DNA of 48,509 nucleotides, taken from assembly GCA_964235605.1 (NCBI GenBank), contig CAXSCR010000036.1, forward strand, positions 1 to 48,509. The letters are read 5' to 3'. This document shows, piece by piece, positions 8,368 to 16,583 of the stretch (the stretch's first letter is position 1; each line of letters begins with the position of its first letter). The notes beneath the pieces are model-generated. The model had not been told where the DNA came from, searched no databases, and was given only the letters and a program-made list of their open reading frames with translations. Both the position numbers and the translations under genes were made by a program. Source of the stretch: DATCRE01 sp964235605. Lineage in GTDB: Bacteria; Bacteroidota; Bacteroidia; Cytophagales; Cyclobacteriaceae.

Positions 8368-9789
8368 ATGAAAAAATTATTTAAATATATCTTAGTATTC
8401 ATTAGTTGTGCGTGTGCTAACGCGCAAGAGCAATTTACCAACTTCGGAAATTTTCAAACATTTACAGGTGCACAAATTACCTTCTTTGGTAATTTTAAAA
8501 ATGATGGTACAATAACAGACAACGCCCAAGGCATTGCATTTAAAGGAAGTGCTAGTCAAAGTATTTCCGGCTCATCTGTAACCACAATTTCCAATCTAAC
8601 AATCGAAGCTGATGCGACCGGTATAATAATGTATCAAAATTTAATCATTAGCAATTCATTAACACTAACTTCAGGCCCACTTTATCTTAACTCAAAAACA
8701 CTTACACTAAACAACAGTTCAACAACTGCCTTATCACGTACAGGTGGCTACCTCTTAAGCGAGTCAACAGATAACTCAAGCAAAGTAATTTGGAATATTG
8801 GTACTACAGCCGGTGCGCATATTATTCCTTTTGGAACAGCAGGTGGAGTTAATATTCCATTTAGTGTAGCTGTTACAGCAGGAAATATTGGTAATGTTAG
8901 TGTGTCAACTTATCCTACAAATGCTGCTAATCTACCTTATCCTACTAGTCCGGTAGCTATAACAAATATGAATACAAAGGGCGGAGATAATAGTGCAAAT
9001 GTTGTAGATCGATTTTGGCAAATAGATAAAGATGGACCCAGTGGCACCGCCACCTTGGTATTTGCTGCTTCTGCCGCTGAAGTAGGATCAATTACTAACT
9101 TACAAGCACAACGATGGAATTCAGTAAATAGTCGTTGGGATACCCCCATTACAGGACAGATTAGTACTGCAACTGGCACAACGGTTACCGGTGTAACTAC
9201 TTTCTCGCCATGGACATTGTCAGGTAACAATTCTCCTTTACCAATAGAATTGACCGATTTTACCGCTAGCTTAGTTAAGACACAGGTTGAGCTAAACTGG
9301 CAAACTTCTTCAGAGCTAAATAATGATTTCTTTACAGTGCAAAGAAGTTTTGATGATGTGAACTTTATAGATATTGGCAAAGTAGATGGCGCTGGCACCT
9401 CACGCACTATAAAAGATTATAATTTCATAGATGCTAAGCCGATTATTGGTCGATCGTATTATCGACTAAGACAAACAGACTTTGACGGAACATACCAATT
9501 CTCAAAAGTACGTACAATTGTTTTTGACAATATATCACGTCTTAAAATAACAGCCTATCCGAATCCTGCTCAATCAAATCAGTTTTCAATCAATTTTCAT
9601 AACCCAGGTGATAGTCCCTTAACCATTGCCCTCTATGATGGGTTAGGTCAGATCGTTTTCTCTCAAGTATTAGATGCTGCTATACATACCTTCGAAGTTA
9701 ACCTACCTTCTAATACACCCGCAGGCATGTATATCTTAAAAGCTTCTAATAATACATCTATAACAGAAGAAACTGTAGTTCTAGAATAG
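8368..9789 (+). CDS. Secreted protein with type IX secretion C-terminal sorting domain
   Basis: 473 residues, ATG at 8368 directly before a signal peptide (KKLFKYILVFISCACANAQ). The N-terminal half is repetitive beta structure (NFKNDGT, ITISNLTIEAD-like strands). Residues ~310-385 form a typical module with PIELTDFTASLVKTQVELNW and FFTVQRSFDD. The last ~80 residues are a type A T9SS sorting domain: AYPNPAQSNQF, ALYDGLGQIV, GMYILKAS. Cargo with this tail crosses the outer membrane through the Por/Spr machine and is usually anchored or released by a sortase-like step. It is the second gene of a two-gene operon. Confidence 0.85.
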   Translation: MKKLFKYILVFISCACANAQEQFTNFGNFQTFTGAQITFFGNFKNDGTITDNAQGIAFKGSASQSISGSSVTTISNLTIEADATGIIMYQNLIISNSLTLTSGPLYLNSKTLTLNNSSTTALSRTGGYLLSESTDNSSKVIWNIGTTAGAHIIPFGTAGGVNIPFSVAVTAGNIGNVSVSTYPTNAANLPYPTSPVAITNMNTKGGDNSANVVDRFWQIDKDGPSGTATLVFAASAAEVGSITNLQAQRWNSVNSRWDTPITGQISTATGTTVTGVTTFSPWTLSGNNSPLPIELTDFTASLVKTQVELNWQTSSELNNDFFTVQRSFDDVNFIDIGKVDGAGTSRTIKDYNFIDAKPIIGRSYYRLRQTDFDGTYQFSKVRTIVFDNISRLKITAYPNPAQSNQFSINFHNPGDSPLTIALYDGLGQIVFSQVLDAAIHTFEVNLPSNTPAGMYILKASNNTSITEETVVLE

Positions 9790-9998
9790 AACGTAAGACA
9801 TCACTGCAATGGCTTTCTAATTCTATGTTGGTGCTCGATTCACGAGCATGCTTCAACCACACACCCTGGATTACATCCCGTTGATCCCTCGCTAGTTTAC
9901 AGTAAAGCTTAATTAATTATGCGTATGAGTTCTCAGGTAATACAGAAATCTAATGACTAGCTTGAAAAGTTTCTTCGGTTGGGATTGATTACAAAGGG

Positions 9999-10308
9999 GT
10001 GGTTTACTGCTTGTTCGGAGTCTTAAAGATTATCGCTGCAAATGGCCTTACGGGAAACAAACGGCATCGAAAACTTAAAATAGCAGGCGTTGTTGGGTAT
10101 ATGTGTCGGGGTATTGTTTTACGGGTTATCAGATATCTACTTTTTCACGCTGCCCTTAAAGCAAAACCCCACTGCAGTTAAAGATACCGATGGCGTCTTA
10201 AGTTTGTAGAGAATAAATTTTGTTCTTTTTAATGGTCATCATTGCTTTGGGCTTTGTAGGATACGGCGTATTCAAATCTAAATATAATCTTGCTTCTAGT
10301 CTCTAGCG
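9999..10308 (+). pseudogene. Possible decayed small membrane protein
   Basis: Between the T9SS protein and the head-GIN remnant no intact gene is present. Frames here read like fragments of one membrane protein: KRHRKLKIAG, then after a frame change LLGICVGVLFYGLSDIYFF up to a TAG, then MVIIALGFVGYGVFKSKYN. They alternate hydrophobic and basic stretches across two frame changes. I cannot name a family and the call is speculative. Confidence 0.25.
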
Positions 10309-10697
10309 ACAGAACTTGTCTCCGAAACATGTTGCGTTACATCAGGTTGACCGCGGTATGTTATTTTACTTGCACCACTCGCGGTAGCATGAAGTGTTGT
10401 AATAACATTTACTTTTGCATAGCTTGCACCTGAAGCACTGACATGTGCCTCATCGGCTTCTAAACTAAAGGCACTCAACTCAGATGCCCCTGATACTTCA
10501 GCGTAGAACGCATTAACTGTGCCTATAAGATTTACATGAGAAGCACCTGACAGAATAATGTTTATATCATTAGCATCTACTTCAACCTTGGAGATAGACG
10601 CACCCGACAAATTGAACTCAAGGGTAACAATATCTATTACGTTATAATGATTCAAACAAATTAGCACATCGACCCATTGATAATTGACAATTATCAT
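10296..10697 (-). pseudogene. 5'-truncated head-GIN domain (DUF2807) protein
   Basis: 133 codons covering only the C-terminal part of a DUF2807 'putative auto-transporter adhesin, head GIN' domain. It has the regular SGAS repeats (NLSGASISKVEVD, ILSGASHVNL, VSGASELSAF, ASGASYAKVNV, ASGASKITYRG) that build a beta-helix-like sheet. Full-length relatives are about 220-250 residues with a signal peptide. Here the signal peptide and first half are missing, so the product could not be exported. The break abuts the stop codon of the dehydrogenase gene, suggesting a deletion joined the two. The final expected SGAS motif has changed to SETSS. Probably non-functional. Confidence 0.65.
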
Positions 10698-10699
10698 CC

Positions 10700-12052
10700 C
10701 TATTCAATAAATATCGTTTTCGCATTGGTGAATTCTTTTATTCCTAATTCTGACAACTCTCTACCGTAGCCAGATTTTTTAATTCCCCCAAACGGTAAAC
10801 GGGTATCTGACCGCATGAGTGAATTAACAAAAACAGATCCTGCATCAATTTGTTTAGCTAATGTTTCAGCTCGCTCAAGGTCTTTAGTCCATAGCGATGA
10901 GCCTAAACCAAACCGGCTTGTATTTGCTAGTGTAATTGCCTCTGTTTCATTCTTTGCTGTTATTATAGCAGCAAGCGGACCAAACGTTTCTTCATCAAAT
11001 GCCGCCATGCCAGGCTTTACAAAGTCTAGCAGGGTAGGTTGAAAATTACATTCTTTTCTTCCACCCCCAGATACAACCCTAGCACCTTGCAATACACATT
11101 TTTTTAATTGTATTTCTAAGTCTTCGGCTAGATCAAGTTTCGCCATTGGGCCCATGGTTGTGTTTTCTTCTATGGGATTACCTTGCCTAAGTTCATTTAT
11201 CTTTTTATTAAAATTATGTATGAATTCATCCTTCACACTTTCAACAACAATAAATCTTTTTGCGGCAATACAACTCTGGCCGGCATTGCGCATGCGCGAC
11301 TGCGTAGCTACCTCAGCTGCCTTTATAAGATCGGCATCATGCAATACAATGAAGGGATCACTACCGCCTAACTCCAATACAGTTTTCTTTATATTTCTCC
11401 CCGCCGCTGCAGCCACTTGCGTTCCTGCATACTCGCTCCCTGTTAGGGTTACCGCTTTAATTACATCATGCGATATTAACTTTTCAATCTTATCTGATCC
11501 AACTAAGAGTGATTGAAATACACCTTCAGGAAAACCAGCTTCGAGAAATATTTTTTCAATGGTTAGCGAAGTCTGTGAAACATTTGAAGCGTGCTTGAGC
11601 AAACCTACATTGCCTGCCATAAGAGACGGCAGCGCAAAACGAAACACTTGCCAGAAGGGAAAATTCCAAGGCATAATGGCTAACACTGCACCTAAAGGTT
11701 GATAATGTATTAGACTCTTTCTTGCTTCAGTAGAAACAAGTTGATCCTTTAACAACGCTTCTGCATGTTGTATATAATACTCACAGGTTAAAGCACACTT
11801 CTCAACCTCACCACGGGCTTCGTTAATTATCTTGCCCATCTCCAAAGTTATGATACGTGCATACACTTCTTTATTCTCCCTTAAAAGTTTAGCGACGCGA
11901 CTCATTTTATCTGCACGATCGGCAAACCTCAATCTGCGCCAATCCCTAAACGCACTAGAAGCATTTGTTAATTTCTGTTCAATAACCTGATTCTCGTAAG
12001 GTTCAAATTCAGCTATCAAAGATTGATCGTATGGATTAATGGATTTAAACAT
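10700..12052 (-). CDS. NAD(P)-dependent succinate-semialdehyde-type aldehyde dehydrogenase
   Basis: 450-residue cytoplasmic aldehyde dehydrogenase, closest in motifs and length to the short SSADH (GabD/Sad-like) group that oxidises succinic semialdehyde to succinate. Visible motifs: MPWNFPFWQVFRFALP (~127-142), VTLTGSEYAG, the general base Glu227 in LELGGSDPF, and the nucleophile Cys261 in NAGQSCIAAKR. The EETFGPLAAI and RLPFGGIKKSGYGREL signatures follow. The start at 12052 gives the normal NPYDQ N terminus. No linked transaminase is present, so the substrate is inferred from family only. It is monocistronic; the gene just downstream is a truncated remnant. Confidence 0.88.
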   Translation of the reverse strand: MFKSINPYDQSLIAEFEPYENQVIEQKLTNASSAFRDWRRLRFADRADKMSRVAKLLRENKEVYARIITLEMGKIINEARGEVEKCALTCEYYIQHAEALLKDQLVSTEARKSLIHYQPLGAVLAIMPWNFPFWQVFRFALPSLMAGNVGLLKHASNVSQTSLTIEKIFLEAGFPEGVFQSLLVGSDKIEKLISHDVIKAVTLTGSEYAGTQVAAAAGRNIKKTVLELGGSDPFIVLHDADLIKAAEVATQSRMRNAGQSCIAAKRFIVVESVKDEFIHNFNKKINELRQGNPIEENTTMGPMAKLDLAEDLEIQLKKCVLQGARVVSGGGRKECNFQPTLLDFVKPGMAAFDEETFGPLAAIITAKNETEAITLANTSRFGLGSSLWTKDLERAETLAKQIDAGSVFVNSLMRSDTRLPFGGIKKSGYGRELSELGIKEFTNAKTIFIE

Positions 12053-12104
12053 GGTTAGATATACGGTGTTGATGCTAGGTTGGTTAAGTCAATGGTCATT
12101 ATTT

Positions 12105-12130
12105 AGTCCACGGTCGACAGTCCACGGACC
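12105..12130. repeat. Dispersed GTCCACGGTCGAC-type repeat copy
   Basis: AGTCCACGGTCGACAGTCCAC followed by GGACC. It is a single copy of the repeat that forms the array at 4.15-4.64 kb, placed about 50 bases upstream of the dehydrogenase ATG. Confidence 0.8.
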
Positions 12131-12253
12131 ATGTCGCACTTTGCCGCAAGTTTAGCGCAGCTTATCCGGCCGGAACACATGGACATTATCATTGATAGCT
12201 TAAAGTATTGTGTTGTTAATAAAGGGGCTTGAATTTATGCATGAGATGGAGAC

Positions 12254-12322
12254 AAGCAAGTTGAAAACTTGACTCATGATAAACCACAAGAATCGCTATC
12301 GCTAAACTTGAGAGAGTAGCGG
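12254..12322. repeat. Left copy of ~70-bp direct repeat flanking decayed region
   Basis: Contains AAGCAAGTTGAAAACTT, then ACTCAT, and after a short variable stretch ATCGCTATCGCTAAACTTG ending in GAGTAGCGG. A second copy lies at 14218-14291 in the same orientation. CAAGTT-GAA-AACTTG is itself palindromic, and CGCTA/TAGCG bracket the second half. Confidence 0.75.
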
Positions 12323-12522
12323 ATTTCACCCATCCCAATATGTGAAAATTAATGAAGATTTAATAGACAAATCTCTTTGGTCATCTAAAAGGTCATCTAG
12401 CTGTTCACCGTAGTCTTTCATTAAACCATAGGAAGAACTTCATTCGATGGTATCTGTATTTTAATTAAGAACGCCCCGCGTCCTTGAGTTTTTTTAAGCC
12501 ATAAAACTCTTGGAATGATAAC

Positions 12523-12547
12523 AAAAAGGCTCTCGTTAGAGCCTTTG
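12523..12547 (-). terminator. Hairpin terminator on the minus strand
   Basis: A perfect 9-base stem AAAGGCTCT / AGAGCCTTT with a 4-base loop. Read on the minus strand it is followed by a T-run (TTTTTG). Its position, downstream of a tsf fragment on the same strand, parallels the real tsf terminator at 14.36 kb. Confidence 0.6.
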
Positions 12548-12734
12548 ACCATTCCGGTCGGTAAATTTTATTGCTAACAAGCTGCTCTCCAGCAGAGCTT
12601 GTGTCCTCTTTAGTTTACGACGGGAATAAAAGAAATATTTTAATAAAAGTCACCAACCATTTTTGGCGTCATTCCCTAAATGAACATGTTACTCATCAGG
12701 CACCATGAATAGATAATCAGACCTTTTGTTGCTG

Positions 12735-12800
12735 ACAATGATCTGCATACCAACATCTTTACCGGCTGCAACTACAATCCGTAATCTTTAAAGAAACCAG
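12735..12800 (-). pseudogene. Fragment of elongation factor Ts gene
   Basis: On the minus strand, GGTAAAGATGTTGGTATGCA is identical to the intact tsf gene (coding AGKDVGMQ). The upstream GTTTCTTTAAA (coding VSLK) is also shared at nearly the right distance. The stretch between them has diverged and lost bases. No start, no stop and no further tsf similarity is evident, so it is a short decayed copy about 2 kb from the functional gene. A hairpin terminator of the same strand follows at 12.53 kb. Confidence 0.6.
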
Positions 12801-13186
12801 CTGACCTGCCCGTTTAATAAAAACATGGAAGAAAATTCCGCGTAAGCTGCGGTAGATATTTTTAAGTAAACTAATCTTCTTTCTTATGCTTGAACCCAAT
12901 CTTACGCATGGGTTCGGTGGGTGGATTTAATAACTCTCTAAGATATTTAAAGATCAATTTGATATCACTATCGCTCTGAACTGCTTTCCTTTCCAACTTC
13001 TCCAGCTTCAGTAAAATATCTTTATGCGTAAGCAACATTTCCCGCATTTTAGTAAATACTCTAATGATATGGATATTAACCAGTATGGCCCGTTCACAAT
13101 TTAAAACACTGGATAACACTTGAGGTCACAAATTGTTACCTCAAGTTGGGGCGGCAGAAGAACAAATCCTTATGCTTTTACAGAGC

Positions 13187-13205
13187 AAGGAATTTCAAAT
13201 TCCTT
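13187..13205. repeat. Perfect palindrome at inversion boundary in ORF6N pseudogene
   Basis: AAGGAATTT-C-AAATTCCTT marks one end of the inverted ORF6N segment. The other end is the near-palindrome ACTTGAGGT...ACCTCAAGT at 13118-13146. Both are explained if a ~65-bp piece was copied or turned in the opposite orientation between them. Confidence 0.75.
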
Positions 13206-13271
13206 ATCTGATAACTGGAACATAAAATCATCAGGGAACCGATGAAGATTTCTCTTAACTGCCTGATTTAA

Positions 13272-13642
13272 CCCACATTGCAGCTTTTGTGGGGTAAAGT
13301 ATAAATTTTAATTTTTTTCTAGTGAAAACTTATCATTTGTTTGCTTTTGTCTCGTACCCCCCTACGAGTTGATATTTTTTATGCTAGCTATAAGGCCTTC
13401 GCGTGATTTGTAGTACACAGAGGGTATTGCATGGTGGCGATCTGCACCAGTACTTTACATACGAGAAATTATTACTACCCGCAAATGCACACAGCCTAAC
13501 AATATCTAAAAAACATTTATAATATCCTGAAAACCAATCATAGGCCCTTCAGCAAACGAAAATCTGTAGTACACAAACTAAAACCAAAAAATTGTATCTG
13601 CTTCAAAAACAATTACTTGTAAGCGGATAGCTGCAATGTGGG
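13272..13642. mobile_element. MITE-like non-autonomous element, 14-bp TIRs, TTAA target duplication
   Basis: A 371-bp segment bounded by exact inverted repeats CCCACATTGCAGCT (13272-13285) and AGCTGCAATGTGGG (13629-13642). It is flanked on both sides by TTAA (13268-13271 and 13643-13646). It splits the ORF6N pseudogene exactly between the codons for VETKVL and NQAVKRN, so the empty site can be reconstructed. It holds no transposase ORF. Internally TGTAGTACACA occurs twice, at 13409 and 13565. TTAA duplication is known for IS1380/piggyBac-related transposases; assigning this element to that group is an inference. Confidence 0.8.
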
Positions 13643-13731
13643 TTAAAACTTTTGTCTCTACATAAAGTCTGCCAGATCACTATCTAACATTACTTTATGA
13701 TTTCTGATCAATAATTAATGATTCATTTTAT

Positions 13732-13852
13732 CTAAGTGGATGGAACTGATTAACTTCTTTCTGTCAGTCCTTTCATTTGTTGGTGGTAATATTCTGTTGA
13801 ACTAATATATCAATGACCTGCCAGGTATTGTACCTGTCGAAGGTTGTTATTG
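13732..13852 (-). pseudogene. C-terminal remnant of a tyrosine recombinase
   Basis: Minus-strand reading gives NNLRQVQYLAGH, a stop codon, YISSTEYYHQQ, then MKGLTERS and two more stops. LRQVQYLAGHxYISSTExY is the typical C-terminal signature of Bacteroidota phage-type integrases, where the catalytic H and Y lie. The arginine codon after GH has become TGA. Only ~40 codons remain. It sits between the ORF6N pseudogene and the transposase remnant. Confidence 0.65.
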
Positions 13853-13955
13853 ATTTACTATTTATTGATCCCACGCTGGTGCGGAAGTTACTGCCGTGCT
13901 TCTTAAAATCTCTTTATAAAAGTGCACTAAGTGGAAGTTACTTCCACAACGTTCA

Positions 13956-14126
13956 CTAATCTATCCATCTATTTCCAGTAATCCTTTGGTGCCAGCATAG
14001 TCTCTTGCACTGCGACTACGGTAAAGATAATCTTCTGGTCTATCTACAACCCTTCTTGGCTGGATTATCATGAATATAATCGAGTTTGATCTATTACTTC
14101 GTTACTGAATAACCTGCCTGCCATCT
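13956..14126 (-). pseudogene. C-terminal remnant of REP-associated (IS200-like, RAYT) transposase
   Basis: Minus-strand pieces read WQAGYSVTK, two stops, IKLDYIHDNPAKKG, a frame change, then VVDRPEDYLYRS, ARDYAGTKGLLEID and a stop at 13956. YIHxNPVxxGxVxxPEDYxYSSARDYxGxKGLLxI is the recognisable tail of RAYT-type Y1 transposases. The catalytic N-terminal half is gone. A RAYT tail in a window with dispersed palindromic repeats is suggestive, since RAYTs mobilise REP-type sequences. Confidence 0.7.
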
Positions 14127-14217
14127 TCAATACAGCATGAAAATAAAACCGCCTATTCTATCTCCTTCGTGACACACCGCGTTAGAAGGGTTGCACTTAT
14201 TACTTGAACTTAGAAAT

Positions 14218-14291
14218 AAGCAAGTTGAAAACTTAACTCATAATAATAAAACCATATAAATCGCTATCGCTAAACTTGCGGGGAGTAGCGG
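14218..14291. repeat. Right copy of ~70-bp direct repeat flanking decayed region
   Basis: Same orientation and order of blocks as 12254-12322: AAGCAAGTTGAAAACTT, ACTCAT, a variable AT-rich stretch, TCGCTATCGCTAAACTTG and GGAGTAGCGG. The two copies enclose the tsf, ORF6N, recombinase and RAYT remnants. An adjacent GTGGACCGTGGACC (to 14338) belongs to the other dispersed repeat family. Confidence 0.75.
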
Positions 14292-14352
14292 GAGTTACGG
14301 CAAGCGGCCACCAGCTGTGAACTGTGGACCGTGGACCTTTCAAGTAAGCAAC

Positions 14353-14380
14353 AAAAAAAAGCCGGCATCTCTGCCAGCTT
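14353..14380 (-). terminator. Rho-independent terminator of the tsf operon
   Basis: On the minus strand, AAGCTGGCA-GAGA-TGCCGGCTT forms a strong hairpin followed by eight T residues. It lies 24 bases beyond the tsf stop codon. Confidence 0.85.
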
Positions 14381-14403
14381 CCTAATATTATATAAATTCA
14401 GAA

Positions 14404-15246
14404 TTAACCGATAGATACACGTTTGAATTCGGCTACTGTTAATCCTTTCGTAACGCTGTCTAAATATTGTGCTACTGTTTTAGAGCTGTCTTTTACGAAA
14501 GCTTGTGGAAGTAAGGTGCTCTCTTTGAAGAACTTTTGAAGCTTGCCTTGTGCGATTTTATCAACCATGTTTTCTGGTTTGCCTTCAGCAAGAATTAGCG
14601 CTTTTGCAATTTCAATTTCCTTTTGAATTACAGTAGCGTCTACAGATTTCTCATCTACAGCTACAGGATTCATGGCAGCGATTTGCATACCAACATCTTT
14701 ACCAGCAGTTACCACATCATTACCATTCACGCCTTTTAAAGAAACTAATACACCAAGTTTAGAACCAGCATGGATATAAGCCACTACTGCCTCACCCTTC
14801 ATGTGTACATACTCGCTTACTTCAATCTTTTCACCAATTTTACCAACAAGTTCAATGATTTTATCATTTAGCGTAAGATCGCCAGTTTTGAGCGTTAACA
14901 AAGCCTCTTTATTAGCAGGTTTGTTTTGGAATGCTGTTTCAACAATTAACTTACCAAGCGTTTGAAATTCTTCGTTCTTACCCACAAAATCAGTTTCGCA
15001 GTTTAAAGCAATAAGAAAAGCTTCTTTATTGTCAGCGCTGGTTTTAACAAAAACAGAACCTTCTTTTGCTTCTCTATCAGAACGTGACGCAGAAACTTTC
15101 TGACCTTTCTTTCTTAATATTTCAATGGCTTTTTCAAAATCACCTTCAGCTTCGGTAAGGGCTTTTTTACAGTCCATCATACCGGCGCCGGTCATTTGCC
15201 TGAGTTTGTTTACATCTTGTGCTGAAATTGCTAACATGGCTGACAT
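14404..15246 (-). CDS. tsf: Translation elongation factor Ts
   Basis: 280 residues. It recycles EF-Tu by catalysing GDP/GTP exchange. The N-terminal UBA-like module with the family signature LRQMTGAGMMDCKKAL is at about residues 15-30, followed by the core domains (NCETDFVGKNEEFQ, AGKDVGMQIAAMNP). Two starts are possible, ATG at 15246 (MSAM) and ATG at 15237 (MLAIS). The second matches the usual short N terminus and cannot be excluded. It is the last gene of the rplM-rpsI-rpsB-tsf run, 160 bases after rpsB, with its own terminator. A decayed fragment of this gene is present at 12.74 kb. Confidence 0.96.
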   Translation of the reverse strand: MSAMLAISAQDVNKLRQMTGAGMMDCKKALTEAEGDFEKAIEILRKKGQKVSASRSDREAKEGSVFVKTSADNKEAFLIALNCETDFVGKNEEFQTLGKLIVETAFQNKPANKEALLTLKTGDLTLNDKIIELVGKIGEKIEVSEYVHMKGEAVVAYIHAGSKLGVLVSLKGVNGNDVVTAGKDVGMQIAAMNPVAVDEKSVDATVIQKEIEIAKALILAEGKPENMVDKIAQGKLQKFFKESTLLPQAFVKDSSKTVAQYLDSVTKGLTVAEFKRVSIG

Positions 15247-15406
15247 AATTTATAACGATTTACAATTTAGAATTTACTACTAGATGACCCTTTGATTTAT
15301 AAGGGCCCTAAAAAAACTAAACACCGGCTTAAGGGCCGATGTTCAGTACATATTATTCATAAAACCCACATGCATTTAAGATGCACATCGTATTCAATTT
15401 TTACAA

Positions 15407-16180
15407 TTAATTTGCTTCCTCTACTGCAGGCTCGTCAACTTTTCTCTTATCGTCTTCGTCCTTCTTGTGAGCTGCGTCTTCTTTATCTTTCTTACGTTCA
15501 TTCAAAGCTTCTTCAATTACTTTAGAGATGTTCTTTGTAATGATAGAAATTGATTTGAAGGCATCGTCATTTGCAGGAATTGGGAAATCAACACCTTTTG
15601 GATCAGAATTGGTATCCACCATAGCAAATACAGGAATATTCAATTTCTGAGCTTCGGTAACTGCGATATGCTCACGCTTAACGTCAATTACAAATAACGC
15701 TGCTGGAAGTCTGTTAAGGTCAGAGATACCTCCTAACAATCTTTCAAGTTTTGCCTTCTCGCGTGTTACCATAAGGCGTTCACGTTTCGCAAGATTGGTG
15801 AAAGCTTCATCCTTCATCAACTTCTCGATTTGAGCAAGTTTCTTTAAAGATTTACGGATTGTAGCAAAGTTAGTAAGCATACCACCCAACCAACGTTCTG
15901 TTACGAACGGCATGTTAAGACGTTTTGCTTCTTCAGTTACAATATCCTTAGCTTGTTTCTTGGTAGCAACAAACATAATCTTACGACCTGAGCGAACAAT
16001 GTTCTTCAGTGCGTAAGTTGCCTCTTCAAGGCAGTTTATTGTTTTATTAAGATCAATAATATGGATACCGTTGTTCTCCATAAAGATATACTCTGCCATC
16101 TTTGGGTTCCACTTGCGGGTAAGGTGACCAAAGTGTACACCCGCATCCAACAGTTCCTGATATGTTAATTTGTTCGCCAT
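15407..16180 (-). CDS. rpsB: 30S ribosomal protein S2
   Basis: 257 residues from the ATG at 16180. A longer in-frame reading to 16270 runs through the rpsI gene and is not used. S2 binds between head and body of the 30S subunit and helps recruit S1. Signatures: LLDAGVHFGHLTRKWNPKM near the N terminus, FVTERWLGGMLTNFATI in the middle, and FAMVDTNSDP towards the end. The C terminus is a ~40-residue acidic/basic charged extension (KKDEDDKRKVDEP), common in this phylum. It lies 13 bases after rpsI. Confidence 0.97.
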   Translation of the reverse strand: MANKLTYQELLDAGVHFGHLTRKWNPKMAEYIFMENNGIHIIDLNKTINCLEEATYALKNIVRSGRKIMFVATKKQAKDIVTEEAKRLNMPFVTERWLGGMLTNFATIRKSLKKLAQIEKLMKDEAFTNLAKRERLMVTREKAKLERLLGGISDLNRLPAALFVIDVKREHIAVTEAQKLNIPVFAMVDTNSDPKGVDFPIPANDDAFKSISIITKNISKVIEEALNERKKDKEDAAHKKDEDDKRKVDEPAVEEAN

Positions 16181-16193
16181 TTCTTCTTTTAGA

Positions 16194-16580
16194 TTAACGC
16201 TTGCTGAACTGGAATCTTCTTCTCGCTTTTCTTCTTCCGTATTTTTTACGCTCCACCATTCTGGAATCACGTGTTACTAAACCTTCTTTTCTCAAAGCTG
16301 GTTTGTTCTCACCGTTGATTTCCACAAGTGCACGTGCAATACCAAGACGAACTGCTTCAGCCTGGCCTTTAATACCACCACCTTCAACGTTCACTGTAAC
16401 ATCGTAAGCAGCTTCTGCCTTTACTATTGTTAAAGCTTGTCTAACTGTGATTTGATGAATTTCAGAGAGGAAGTATTCCTTTAGGTCTCTATTATTTATC
16501 TTGATATCACCATTTCCGGGTTTAACATAAACCCTGGCTATGGATGTTTTTCTTCTACCTAGTGTATTGGTAATTTCCAT
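16194..16580 (-). CDS. rpsI: 30S ribosomal protein S9
   Basis: 128 residues, full length. It has the N-terminal LGRRKTSIARVYVKPGNGDI strand, the GGGIKGQAEAVRLGIARAL centre and the basic C-terminal KKYGRRKARRRFQFSKR tail that reaches the P-site tRNA. It begins 3 bases after the rplM stop, the standard order. Confidence 0.97.
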   Translation of the reverse strand: MEITNTLGRRKTSIARVYVKPGNGDIKINNRDLKEYFLSEIHQITVRQALTIVKAEAAYDVTVNVEGGGIKGQAEAVRLGIARALVEINGENKPALRKEGLVTRDSRMVERKKYGRRKARRRFQFSKR

Positions 16581-16583
16581 TTA

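Larger units (their letters stand above)
12871..13726 (-). pseudogene. ORF6N domain-containing protein, disrupted by insertion, inversion and frameshift
   Basis: Minus-strand pieces rebuild an ORF6N (phage-type KilA-N/ORF6N DNA-binding) protein in order. They are IRNHKVMLDSDLAD, then after a frame change LYVETKVL (near 13.65 kb), then beyond a 371-bp insertion LNQAVKRNLHRFPDDFMF and QLSDKEFEI. The C-terminal part (12871-13119, 82 codons) begins LSSVLNCERAI and ends RKIGFKHKKED. The expected central block TSSWGGRRTNPYAFTEQG is present but on the plus strand (13138-13191), so this piece has been inverted. An open C-terminal ORF remains but lacks the DNA-binding N terminus. Such genes are usual in Bacteroidota accessory islands. 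Confidence 0.8.

Noticed and set aside
12871..13119. Intact 82-residue gene
   Set aside because: It is only the C-terminal end of an ORF6N protein; its other parts lie upstream in broken form.
13118..13205. Site-specific invertible switch in the ORF6N gene
   Set aside because: The repeats at the ends are only 9 bases, the flanking gene is decayed in other ways, and only a recombinase tail with stops is nearby.
13732..14126. Active transposase or integrase genes
   Set aside because: Both contain several stops and frame changes and lack their N-terminal catalytic parts.
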